The notes beneath the pieces are model-generated. The model saw only the letters and a program-made list of their open reading frames with translations, did no database searches and was not told where the DNA came from. The translations under genes and the position numbers were made by a program. This document shows positions 9,153 through 16,723 of a stretch of DNA of 64,000 bases, piece by piece. Origin of the DNA: CAKZYD01 sp039814715 (GTDB lineage Bacteria; Pseudomonadota; Alphaproteobacteria; Sphingomonadales; CAKZYD01); the NCBI GenBank assembly GCA_039814715.1, contig JBCCAR010000012.1, positions 25,865 to 89,864 of the forward strand. Reading direction: 5' to 3'. Every line of letters starts with the position of its first letter. The first letter of the stretch is position 1.

Positions 9153-9485
9153 TATCTATGCCTTCTAAGCAAATGCCGCAAAAGCGGCTCATACCAATAT
9201 ATTCTGTTTTTTAAATCGTTATGATGATTTAATTTCATTTTATAGAATTTCCAGTCTTCTTATCTCGTAAGGACCAAGGGCAAAAGAGGTCGTTATTGTC
9301 TATGTTCGCTCAGCGTTAGCTCCCTTACGGATAGAGACGTCGAACGACGACTGCACAGTTGAATGCCAAACAGAAAAAGCCAATTTCGCGGCGTTACTGC
9401 GCGCAATTTTACCCACAACACACTTTGAGCCGCAGCGAAACACATGCCATACTTGCAGGCGTAGACGATGTGAAAGGCGCAGACT
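9153..9485. other. intergenic region between lysR and the hydrolase gene
   Basis: 333 bases with no supported gene. The left part (to ~9250) is AT-rich and holds the lysR upstream sites. Reading frames in the rest show no family resemblance or ribosome-binding site. It should contain promoters for both flanking genes. Confidence 0.5.
9202..9248. promoter_or_regulatory. two LysR-type sites upstream of lysR
   Basis: Positions 9202-9214 (ATTCTGTTTTTTA) repeat exactly the dabB upstream site. A second element at 9234-9248 (TTTCATTTTATAGAA) matches the full dabB palindrome at 11 of 15 bases and keeps its AGAA half. Both lie 50-96 bases upstream of the lysR start, as expected for an autoregulated LysR gene. 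Confidence 0.5.
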
Positions 9486-10358
9486 GTGAGGAACGTGGAA
9501 GCAGCGCAAAACCTGCGCAAAAGAGGCAGTGTTGGCGAGATGCAAGTCGATGATCTCACTATTGCGTATTGGCTTTTAAAAGGGGGGCCAAACACCATCG
9601 TTTTTCTGCATGGCAATTCAGCTGGCAAAGAAGCGTTTTATCAACAATTCGAAGGCCTGGCGGATACCGGCTACACGCTGCTTGCTCTGGATTTGCCAGG
9701 TCATGGTAGCTCAAGCAATTCTCTGACGCCCGCCGCAGATTACACGTTTCCCGCCTTTGCTGCGCTTACGGCGCGTGTCCTAACGGCGCTAAACATCAAG
9801 CGCCCGTTGATCGTCGGCTGGTCTTTAGGGGGGCATGTGGTGATTGAAATGGCAGGACAAGGCACAGACCTTGCAGGCGCCTTGATCTGCGGCACACCGC
9901 CTGTTGGGCCCGGCCACACCGAAGATATGCAGACCGCCTTCATCCCCTCCCCCGCAATGGCGGTAACGCTTAAGGAAAACCCGGCACCGCAAGAGCTATC
10001 GATCTATGTCGCAGGGCTATACGGCTCGCTCGCACCGTTGCCTGCGGCATTTCCAGCGCTTGCTCAGCGTATGGATGGCGCCGTGCGCTCTACGATTGGC
10101 GACCATTGGCTTTCTGGAAAAGAAGGCTATGATCAGCGCACTGTGGTTGCCGAATGGGACAAGCCGCTGGCAATCATTCATGGCGATGATGATGTTTTTG
10201 CCTCTAAGGACTACATAGACGCTCTGGCCAGCAGGGCGTTATGGAATGGGGGCGCTGTGCGCATGCCAGGCGTCGGCCATGCCCCTTTTTTAGAAGCGCC
10301 TGAGGTATTCAATCGCCACCTGCAAGCTTTTGCAAGCGACGTGTTTGGCGAAAGGTGA
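9486..10358 (+). CDS. alpha/beta-fold hydrolase
   Basis: The chosen GTG at 9486 has GAAAGG eight bases upstream; ATG 9540 is an alternative with a poorer site. The protein (290 residues) shows the oxyanion motif FLHGN, the nucleophile elbow GWSLGG, an acidic residue in HGDDDVF and a late His in GVGHAPF, so a complete Ser-Asp-His triad is present. Family members include esterases, haloperoxidases and ring-cleavage hydrolases such as 3-oxoadipate enol-lactonase; the substrate is not predictable. It overlaps or abuts the M20 amidohydrolase gene, so the pair is likely one operon for hydrolytic use of an amide or ester. Confidence 0.8.
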   Translation: MRNVEAAQNLRKRGSVGEMQVDDLTIAYWLLKGGPNTIVFLHGNSAGKEAFYQQFEGLADTGYTLLALDLPGHGSSSNSLTPAADYTFPAFAALTARVLTALNIKRPLIVGWSLGGHVVIEMAGQGTDLAGALICGTPPVGPGHTEDMQTAFIPSPAMAVTLKENPAPQELSIYVAGLYGSLAPLPAAFPALAQRMDGAVRSTIGDHWLSGKEGYDQRTVVAEWDKPLAIIHGDDDVFASKDYIDALASRALWNGGAVRMPGVGHAPFLEAPEVFNRHLQAFASDVFGER

Positions 10359-10363
10359 TGGCG

Positions 10364-11524
10364 ATGTATACACCCACCAGCGACATAAAAAAAACACTGC
10401 CTGATCTACAGGCATGGCGCCAGGACCTTCATGCGCACCCCGAGCTTGCCTACCAAGAAACGCGCACTTCAGGCTTTGTCGCCGATACCCTGCGCAGTTG
10501 GGGGCTTGACGTCACCACGGCGATCGCCAAGACGGGCGTGGTTGGTGTGCTAGACTTCGGCCCTGGGCCTAGCCTTGGCATCCGTGCGGATATGGACGCG
10601 CTTCCTTTGCAGGAACAAACCCGCTTGCCGTTCGCATCCAAAACAGAGGGCATAATGCATGCGTGCGGCCATGATGGCCACACGGTCATGGCCCTGGGCG
10701 CCGCGCGGATCCTGTCTGAACACAGGGCTCTCAAGGGCAAGGTCGTCTTTATCTTCCAACCAGCAGAAGAAAACGAGGGCGGCGCAGACTTAATGGTGCG
10801 AGAAGGCCTATTCGGCCGGTTCCCCATGGACGCCGTTTTTGGGCTGCACAACATGCCCCAAGTCCCCATCGGCGAGGTATGGGCGCGGCCTGGGGCGGTC
10901 TCTGCATCCTTTGATACCTTTGATATCACACTCACAGGCAAGGGCGGACACGGCGCGTTCCCTGACCAAGCCGCAGACCCCGTGGTCGCCGCCTCACAGC
11001 TCGTTTGCGCTCTCAACACAATCGTCGGCAGAACAATCCCAGCAGCGCAGCGTGCGGTGATCGCCATATGCGCGGTTCACGCGGGGGACACGTACAATGT
11101 CATTCCTAGCCAAGCCACGATCAAAGGGTCCGTTCGCGCCTTTGATGGAGACGTTCAAAAGGCATTAAAAAGTGAGATCTTGCAAACGACGCAAGGCATG
11201 GCTGCAGCTTTTGGCATCGACAGCGCAATCGATTACAGGGAGCGCTATCCAGCAGTCATCAATACGCCAGATGAAACGCAGCTGCTTCAAAGCATCGTTC
11301 AAGAAAACCCTTCTGAATTCACGCTGCAAAGTGACTTTGAGCCATTCATGGGTTCGGAAGACTTTTCATTCTACCTGCAGGAACGCCCCGGCTGCTTCTT
11401 CGTCATCGGCAACGGCGGCCAAGGCGGCCCGCTGCATTCGCCTACGTATGAATTCAACGACGACGCCCTGCCCGTTGGTGTTGCTCTGTGGGAGCTGCTG
11501 GCAATGCGGTTTAACGCTTGCTGA
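10364..11524 (+). CDS. M20-family amidohydrolase (hippurate-hydrolase type)
   Basis: AAAGG at 10351-10355 is best spaced for ATG 10364; GTG 10355 and ATG 10358 are in frame just before it. About 386 residues. Metal-site motifs of the M20D group are present: LHAHPEL, GIRADMDALPL, HACGHDGHT, FQPAEENEGGA and, near the C-terminus, FMGSEDFSFY. The lid/dimerisation domain follows GKGGHGAFPDQAADP. Such enzymes remove acyl groups from N-acyl amino acids (hippurate, N-acetyl or indole-acetyl conjugates). It follows the alpha/beta hydrolase with no gap. No signal peptide is seen, so it acts in the cytoplasm. Confidence 0.9.
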   Translation: MYTPTSDIKKTLPDLQAWRQDLHAHPELAYQETRTSGFVADTLRSWGLDVTTAIAKTGVVGVLDFGPGPSLGIRADMDALPLQEQTRLPFASKTEGIMHACGHDGHTVMALGAARILSEHRALKGKVVFIFQPAEENEGGADLMVREGLFGRFPMDAVFGLHNMPQVPIGEVWARPGAVSASFDTFDITLTGKGGHGAFPDQAADPVVAASQLVCALNTIVGRTIPAAQRAVIAICAVHAGDTYNVIPSQATIKGSVRAFDGDVQKALKSEILQTTQGMAAAFGIDSAIDYRERYPAVINTPDETQLLQSIVQENPSEFTLQSDFEPFMGSEDFSFYLQERPGCFFVIGNGGQGGPLHSPTYEFNDDALPVGVALWELLAMRFNAC

Positions 11525-11561
11525 TTGGTGGGGTCTGGGACGTTGAGGACATTCCCTCGCG

Positions 11562-11667
11562 CGTCATCCCTGTGCTTGTCACAGGGACCCGTTCCAGAGC
11601 GCCAGCCACATATGACTTTATGGTGTAAACTCAGGCGTGGGTTCCCGTGACAAGCACAGGAGTGACG
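11562..11667. repeat. long intergenic inverted repeat (29-bp arms)
   Basis: The left arm (11562-11590, containing CCTGTGCTTGTCAC) and right arm (11639-11667, containing GTGACAAGCACAGG) are inverted copies matching at roughly 25 of 29 positions, separated by 48 bases. The terminal CGTCA/TGACG and CTGTGCTTGTCAC core resemble small palindromic elements that recur between genes in many alphaproteobacteria. Lying after the M20 stop and before the convergent Usp stop, it could also fold as a transcript-end stem. Confidence 0.7.
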
Positions 11668-11806
11668 TGAAGAGAGCAAAGTCCGCAGTGGCCTCTTTTT
11701 GCGCGGTGCCGGAGTATCAAGCGAGCCTGTTCGAGCAGATTATCGCAAAGCGCCGGAGCTGCGGTGGTTCTTCGTAGTTGACGCACAGCGTCCGTGTTTT
11801 CAACCA

Positions 11807-12781
11807 CTAAGCAACTTTGTCGGCAGGGTTGCGCAGCTCTTCGCTGATGATGGCACCGAGGCCTTCTGGTTTCACGACAAAGAGCGAGCTTTTGACTTCA
11901 TCCAGCACCGCTTCTGCCGTGTTGCCAACCAACAGCCCCATAAGGCCGCTCCGATTTGCGCTGCCGATAACCAGAACGTCCGCGCCCACGTCTTCAACAC
12001 CTTGTGCGATGGCTGTGTGGGCTGGACCCATGACCAGCCTTTCTACAAGCTCAACATCATGAGCGGAAAAATGCTCGCGCGCCATAGCGACAAAGCTCTT
12101 AAACCAAGTGGAGGCGGCGAGCTCGCATTGGGCCATATAGTGACGCAAATCCTCGTTCGACACCCGGGCGCTGGGGCGCTGTAAATAGGACATGCCAGCT
12201 ACGGACCAGGCGTGAATAATCGCCACCTCTTTCAGGCCGAAGCGCTCTGCCAAATCAAGGGCATGGCGGATGAGGTTCAAAGCGATAAGAGACGCCTCCG
12301 TGCTGCTGCTTGCCGCTTCTACATTGTCAATTGCCACGGCAACAGCGCGCGGCGGATGGTTCGATTTTCCAGACACCACCCAAACCGGGACAGGGCTTTT
12401 GCGGATCAGCGCCTTAGCGACTTTCCCAATCCGACCATTTTCCATGTTATCTAAGGTCATGATGAAATCAGCATCATTGAGGATGGCGGCTTTGAGAATG
12501 TCTTGGGATGTCGCTCCGCTCATCAAGTGATGCTCATTTGGGGCATCCAATTGCTGGCAAAACTGAGCCACACTGCGGCGCAGTTCTTCCAGCATAAGTC
12601 CCTCCCCCTCGCTCATAAGGGAGCGTATCTTATGGCCAACTTTGGGAATATCGAATGCAGGCGCAAGCCCTATGGCGACAACAGAAGAGTTTGGTTTAGA
12701 GGACCATTCGCGGCAGCATGCCGTTAGCTCATCTATGGAAGCGTCAAGATCAATGACGACCATCGCGCGTTTATCAGCCAT
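11807..12781 (-). CDS. tandem universal stress protein (two UspA domains)
   Basis: This 324-residue protein contains two Usp-like halves (about 1-145 and 150-310), like UspE. The first half has a degenerate nucleotide loop. The second keeps the family's ATP-binding pattern, GSANRSGLMGLLVGNTAE, preceded by DVLVIG. Usp proteins bind ATP or AMP and act in stress survival; the target is unknown. It is a single transcription unit pointing at the inverted repeat. A short GC-rich stem (12840-12858) lies between it and the SnoaL genes. Confidence 0.82.
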   Translation of the reverse strand: MADKRAMVVIDLDASIDELTACCREWSSKPNSSVVAIGLAPAFDIPKVGHKIRSLMSEGEGLMLEELRRSVAQFCQQLDAPNEHHLMSGATSQDILKAAILNDADFIMTLDNMENGRIGKVAKALIRKSPVPVWVVSGKSNHPPRAVAVAIDNVEAASSSTEASLIALNLIRHALDLAERFGLKEVAIIHAWSVAGMSYLQRPSARVSNEDLRHYMAQCELAASTWFKSFVAMAREHFSAHDVELVERLVMGPAHTAIAQGVEDVGADVLVIGSANRSGLMGLLVGNTAEAVLDEVKSSLFVVKPEGLGAIISEELRNPADKVA

Positions 12782-12938
12782 ATCTAAGGTCTCCGTTTTA
12801 AGGCACTGCTGTGCAACGAAGCCTTTAGCTCAAAGCTCCGCGCCACCCACCGTGGCGCAGAACTTTGAAACGCTCTAATTGTAAATTCCTATTTTTTTGA
12901 TAGGCTTTTCGTATTAGTCTTATGCGACTATATCGGCG

Positions 12939-13337
12939 CTATACAAGCACGTTGGCGCCAGACATGTAGACATACACTTCTTGAAACTGATCGCCGCGAA
13001 TACGCCAGAAATTGGTATTGTACAGCAACGTCGTCTCGCCTTTGTCGTCGATCATTTCGGCAACAAAGTTTGCTGCGATGCGGCCGTTCTTTTCGTCTAC
13101 AGTGCAGGTAAAATCGCGGTGAATGATGGTTTCATACGCACCAAAGAAATCAGTAAACATGCGCTCGATTTCGGTTTTGCCATTGTGCACGGTGAAAGAC
13201 GTTTGCACGGTGAACTGCGCGCTGTCATGAAAACATGCTAGCGTCGCGGCCATGTCCTTTTTATCGACATTGCCAAAATATTTGTTGATGGCCAGATCAA
13301 TTAGGCCGTCACGATCTAATGAAGATTGATATTGCAT
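12939..13337 (-). CDS. SnoaL/NTF2-like protein, paralogue 1
   Basis: 132 residues of the NTF2-like/SnoaL alpha+beta cone fold: the helix and turn NKYFGNVDKKDMAATLACFH, then FTVQTSFTVHNGKTEIERMF and the C-terminal strand EVYVYMSGANVLV. It is a tandem paralogue of the next gene upstream, with the same length, the same DxxDKKxxxxxLxCFHxD start and the same VYVYMSGxNxL end. The family includes isomerases, hydrolases and dehydratases of small polar compounds; no catalytic residues can be named with confidence. It is the last gene of a three-gene operon with the second SnoaL and the racemase-like gene. Confidence 0.75.
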   Translation of the reverse strand: MQYQSSLDRDGLIDLAINKYFGNVDKKDMAATLACFHDSAQFTVQTSFTVHNGKTEIERMFTDFFGAYETIIHRDFTCTVDEKNGRIAANFVAEMIDDKGETTLLYNTNFWRIRGDQFQEVYVYMSGANVLV

Positions 13338-13352
13338 GGGATTTTCAGGCCT

Positions 13353-13751
13353 TTATTTGAGGAGGTTTTCGCCAGACATGTAAACATAGACTTGAGTGAA
13401 CTTCCCATCCTTCAAATAGAATCGGTTGCAGTTCTCGTAGCGCTGTTCTTCATTGCCGAGATCATTGGGTTCAATTTCGACGGTAAATTGCGAGCAAATC
13501 GCTTCGCTCTCGACGTCGACAGTGTGAACGAAGTTGCCGTGCCAGATGCGGGCATTGCTGGCTGACAGACCTTCAAACATAGCCTTAATGCCAGCATCGC
13601 GGCCTTCATGCTTGGTATTGGATGTCATTTCATGGATGAAGCTATCTTCATGAAAACAATCAAGAATTTGCTGGACGTTTTTATTATCTACGCCGTCAAA
13701 ATATCGCTTGGTGACGATATCGACGTAGTATTCATAAGGGTATGACGCCAT
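13353..13751 (-). CDS. SnoaL/NTF2-like protein, paralogue 2
   Basis: 132 residues, with AGGAGG shortly before its ATG. Features match paralogue 1: VDNKNVQQILDCFHEDSF near residue 20-40 and QVYVYMSGENLLK at the end. The two proteins therefore arose by duplication and may form a heteromer. It lies 15 bases upstream of paralogue 1 and 21 bases downstream of the racemase-like gene. The function is unknown; the setting in a hydantoinase/CoA-transferase island suggests a step in catabolism of a ring or amide compound. Confidence 0.75.
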   Translation of the reverse strand: MASYPYEYYVDIVTKRYFDGVDNKNVQQILDCFHEDSFIHEMTSNTKHEGRDAGIKAMFEGLSASNARIWHGNFVHTVDVESEAICSQFTVEIEPNDLGNEEQRYENCNRFYLKDGKFTQVYVYMSGENLLK

Positions 13752-13772
13752 GTCTTTGGTATCCTCCTAGGG

Positions 13773-14519
13773 TTATGGTTTTGATGCAATTACATTTGCA
13801 TCAGCGGGGACTTCCGGGTCTGGAAATGCTGCCTTAGAATGGCTTAATCCAAGATCCAGCATCATCTCGCATGTTTTGTACATCACCAAGCCAGGATTAA
13901 TAACCGGCACGGGCAAGTTTGCTGCAAGATACGCCGCAGACTGATGCATGGTTGTACTGCCCAGAACGATCACATCTGCATCATCTTCCGCAATGGCCGC
14001 TTGAGCTTGCGCCTTAAGCGCGTCGAAAACAATTTCTTCCTTGCCTTCTAAGAGCTCGGTGACATCAGGACGAGTGTTGATATGGCGAATGGAAGCGACG
14101 CGGTTTGACAGGCCGTATTCAGCGAGGGTTTTCGTATAAAGCGGAAACCACTCCTTCCACATGGTCAGGATCGTGAACTTTTTGCCTAAGGTCATCGCCG
14201 TGTGAAAGCCAATTTGACCGGGCGCGAGTACGGGAATAGAAAGGCGTGAGCGCAGGGCATACATCCCGCTGTCTGAAACGGTATCAATCAGCACCGCATC
14301 ATAGCCTTCTTCTTCGGCTTTAACGCCGGCTTGGAACACGGTCCAATCCATTAGGAGCATGTCGTGGTAGCTGTCGCCAAGGGCTGCGCCCCACTCGACG
14401 GCAACAAATTCAGGCTCAAAGCCCGCGCGCACCATCTCGGGCGGCAATTGCGAGGCACGCGCGGCCACACCATCGGCATCCATTGGGATAGGAACAATCA
14501 CTTTAATGCGTTTGGCCAT
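13773..14519 (-). CDS. Asp/Glu/hydantoin racemase-fold protein lacking the usual cysteines
   Basis: ATG 14519 is chosen because AAGGAGG lies just upstream; a longer frame to 14657 runs into the gntR promoter. The 248-residue protein has the two-lobed Asp/Glu racemase fold. The loops that carry the catalytic cysteines in hydantoin racemases read IDTVSDSGMYALR (usually a Cys before the acidic DPG/DSG) and VLGSTTMHQS (usually VLGCAGM). Both cysteines appear replaced, by Thr/Val/Ser and Ser. A standard two-cysteine racemase reaction is therefore unlikely; a hydrolase, lyase or isomerase role should be considered. It heads the operon with two SnoaL genes, divergent from gntR. Confidence 0.75.
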   Translation of the reverse strand: MAKRIKVIVPIPMDADGVAARASQLPPEMVRAGFEPEFVAVEWGAALGDSYHDMLLMDWTVFQAGVKAEEEGYDAVLIDTVSDSGMYALRSRLSIPVLAPGQIGFHTAMTLGKKFTILTMWKEWFPLYTKTLAEYGLSNRVASIRHINTRPDVTELLEGKEEIVFDALKAQAQAAIAEDDADVIVLGSTTMHQSAAYLAANLPVPVINPGLVMYKTCEMMLDLGLSHSKAAFPDPEVPADANVIASKP

Positions 14520-14584
14520 ACATGCCTCCTTAGGAACGCTGCTGCTCAGATAGAATGCCTTAGCATCTTGCGCTGCAGCGAAAA

Positions 14585-14594
14585 AGTATACAAT
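14585..14594. promoter_or_regulatory. candidate GntR operator (GTATAC) near gntR
   Basis: AGTATACAAT lies in the 136-base divergent region between the racemase-like gene and gntR. GTATAC fits the GntR-family core GTM-N(0-1)-KAC. It matches the two sites at 16639-16669 (consensus WGTATACAA). Confidence 0.5.
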
Positions 14595-14655
14595 ATCTTT
14601 GTTCTGCGTCCCCTCAATAGTGTTAAGGGATACAGTTTGAGGGCCAAAAGACAGC

Positions 14656-15324
14656 ATGTCTAAAGCGATTGATAAAGCCTATAGCCGCATTCGAGACGGC
14701 ATTATTTCCGGCGAGCTAAGCCCTGGGCAACATTTGAAAGAAGAAGAACTCGCTGAGCTGTGCCAGGTTAGCCGCACCCCTATTCGCGATGCGCTGAGAC
14801 GACTGGAAGCAGACTATTTCGTTGAACGCCATGATAATCAACGCGTGTTTGTCGCCGCTTGGACCGAAGGCGATATTGACGATATTTTTGAGCTGCGCGC
14901 TATGTTGGAAGGGTTCGCTGCCGCACGCGCCGCACGCTATATCACGCTCGACCAAATCGCACAGATGCGCTCGCATCATACCGCCATTCAGGCGGCGGTC
15001 ACAGACGATGGGCGCATAGATGAAGACCTGTTTTTGGGCCACAACCGCGCGTTCCATAAAATCATTTTAGATGCAGCACAAAGCACGCGGCTCGCCATTA
15101 TGCTGCAACGGCTTGTCGAACAGCCAGTGGTGCTGCGTACGCTTGTGTCTTACCGCGAGAAAGACTTGGCGCGCTCCATTGGCCAACACGACGAAATCCT
15201 CGATGCGCTTACGGCCCATGACGGCGTATGGGCCAACGCCGTGATGACGAGCCACATACACCATGCGCAGCGCGTCTACCGGCGCGCAGCGGCCAAGGAA
15301 GCAGTCAAACAGGCCGCTGAATAA
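14656..15324 (+). CDS. GntR-family regulator, FCD subfamily
   Basis: 222 residues: an N-terminal GntR winged helix (AYSRIRDGIISGELSPGQHL, then EEELAELCQVSRTPIRDALRRLE) and a C-terminal all-helical FCD domain. The FCD metal-site pattern is visible as Asp/His in LFLGHNRAFHKIILDA and His in TSHIHHAQRVYRR. FCD regulators bind carboxylate effectors and usually repress neighbouring catabolic genes. Divergent from the racemase/SnoaL operon and upstream of the CaiB/HMGL/Hyu genes, it likely controls the island through the GTATAC sites. Confidence 0.88.
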   Translation: MSKAIDKAYSRIRDGIISGELSPGQHLKEEELAELCQVSRTPIRDALRRLEADYFVERHDNQRVFVAAWTEGDIDDIFELRAMLEGFAAARAARYITLDQIAQMRSHHTAIQAAVTDDGRIDEDLFLGHNRAFHKIILDAAQSTRLAIMLQRLVEQPVVLRTLVSYREKDLARSIGQHDEILDALTAHDGVWANAVMTSHIHHAQRVYRRAAAKEAVKQAAE

Positions 15325-15358
15325 ACGACGGCTAGCGCCGCTATCTCCTTAACGAATA

Positions 15359-15385
15359 GCGGGCGCTGAAGAAGGCGGCGCCCGC
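15359..15385. terminator. GC-rich stem-loop between convergent genes
   Basis: GCGGGCGC (15359-15366) and GCGCCCGC (15378-15385) form a perfect 8-bp stem with an 11-base loop, placed between the gntR and CoA-transferase stops. No U-run follows, so intrinsic termination is uncertain. Confidence 0.4.
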
Positions 15386-15400
15386 AAGGTGTAAACCGCC

Positions 15401-16582
15401 CTAGATAATTCCTTCAACTTGCAAAGACGCAATTTCGTCAGAGGTCATGCCAAGAACTTGTCCGTAGACTTCTTCATTATGCTCACCCAGTTTCGGCCCA
15501 GCCCAGTTGACGTCGCCAGGTGTTTCAGAGAGCTTGGGGAAGACGCTCTGCATCTTCAAATTCTTAAAGACCTCATGCTGCACATCGACCACCGCCTCAC
15601 GCGCTTCAAAGTGCGGATCTTCAAGCATATCCGGGGCTTTGAAGATTTTTCCGGCCGGCACGCCATTCTCATTCATCAGCTCCAGCAGCTCTTTAGATGT
15701 GTAGTTTTTCGACCATTCGCTGATGAAATCATCCATCTCTGCTTGGTTTTCGCCGCGCGCTTCATGGGTTGCATAGCGCGGGTCATCACCCAGTTCTGCC
15801 TGGCCCATCGCTTCGGCCATCCGCTTCCAAACGCTATCTTGGTTCGCGCCGATCAGCACCTCCCCATCGGATGTCGGATATACATTTGAAGGCGCAACCT
15901 TTGGCAGGATGGAGCCTGTACGTTCACGGATAAAGCCCGCTTCGGTATATTCGGGAATGGTCGATTCCATCATGGCGAGCACAGCCTCATAAATGGCTGA
16001 ATCGACGACTTGGCCCTTACCAGTCACGTGCCGGCGGTGCAAAGCCATGAGGGCGCCAAGGCAAGCATAAGTCGCCGCAAGCGAATCGCCGATGGATAAT
16101 CCAACGCGGCTTGGCGGCGTGGATGGATCGCCAGCTAGGTTGCGCATACCGCCCATCGCCTCGCCAATGGAGCCGTATCCTGCACGCTGCGAATAGGGCC
16201 CAGTTTGGCCATAACCAGACACACGAATCATAATCAGTGCTTCATTCAATGCGGAGAGTTGCTCATACCCCATGCCCCATTTTTCCATGGTGCCCGGGCG
16301 GAAATTTTCCAGCAGGAAATCGGCTTTCTTGACCAAGGCTTTGACGATACCTTGGCCCTTTTTGTCCCGCAGGTTAAGCGTGATAGACTTCTTATTGCGG
16401 GCAATCACGGGCCACCAAACGGGCTTGTTCCGGCCCCAAGCGCGCATGGCATCCCCCACTTTCGGCGGCTCTACTTTGATCACGTCAGCGCCGTGGTCTG
16501 CCATCAACTGGCCGCAGAACGGACCGGCAATGAGCTGCCCCATTTCAATCAATCGCAATCCTTCAAGTGCGCCCTTGGCCAT
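15401..16582 (-). CDS. CaiB/BaiF family III CoA-transferase
   Basis: 393 residues, the normal family length. Motifs: LRLIEMGQLIAGPFCGQLMA at the N-terminus, DHGADVIKVEPP, NKKSITLNLRDKKGQ, and the SIGDSLAATYACLGALMAL region that carries the catalytic Asp in formyl-CoA transferase relatives. These enzymes move CoA between a donor acyl-CoA and an organic acid. It is transcribed away from the HMG-lyase gene across a region with two GTATAC sites. In this island it probably activates a dicarboxylate or hydroxyacid for lyase cleavage; the acid is not known. Confidence 0.9.
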   Translation of the reverse strand: MAKGALEGLRLIEMGQLIAGPFCGQLMADHGADVIKVEPPKVGDAMRAWGRNKPVWWPVIARNKKSITLNLRDKKGQGIVKALVKKADFLLENFRPGTMEKWGMGYEQLSALNEALIMIRVSGYGQTGPYSQRAGYGSIGEAMGGMRNLAGDPSTPPSRVGLSIGDSLAATYACLGALMALHRRHVTGKGQVVDSAIYEAVLAMMESTIPEYTEAGFIRERTGSILPKVAPSNVYPTSDGEVLIGANQDSVWKRMAEAMGQAELGDDPRYATHEARGENQAEMDDFISEWSKNYTSKELLELMNENGVPAGKIFKAPDMLEDPHFEAREAVVDVQHEVFKNLKMQSVFPKLSETPGDVNWAGPKLGEHNEEVYGQVLGMTSDEIASLQVEGII

Positions 16583-16638
16583 GCTTCAACTCCTTGTTGT
16601 TTTCTGTCACGAGCGCAGCTGGCTCGAAAGTTGGCCGC

Positions 16639-16669
16639 TGTATACAAAAGCGGTTGCCCTTTGTATACA
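16639..16669. promoter_or_regulatory. paired GntR operators between CoA-transferase and HMG-lyase genes
   Basis: Two perfect TGTATACA palindromes (16639-16646 and 16662-16669) lie 23 bases apart, about two helical turns, in the 141-base divergent region. Read outward, each is followed by AAAAG or AAAGG. They match the GntR core GTM-KAC and the single site near gntR. Confidence 0.65.
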
Positions 16670-16723
16670 TTTTTGCCATGTAGACTGCGAAATTTGCGGT
16701 GTTTCGGAGCGAGGAGCCGAAAA

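Noticed and set aside
9293..9628. Minus-strand frames between lysR and the hydrolase gene
   Set aside because: No ribosome-binding site or family resemblance, and they overlap the start of a convincing hydrolase gene.
10365..10372. TGTATACA identical to the GntR sites
   Set aside because: It lies in the first codons of the M20 amidohydrolase with no paired site and is best explained by chance.
12840..12858. GC-rich stem (GCGCCAC/GTGGCGC) as terminator of the SnoaL operon
   Set aside because: The stem is perfect but short and no U-run follows on either strand, so it was not listed as a terminator.
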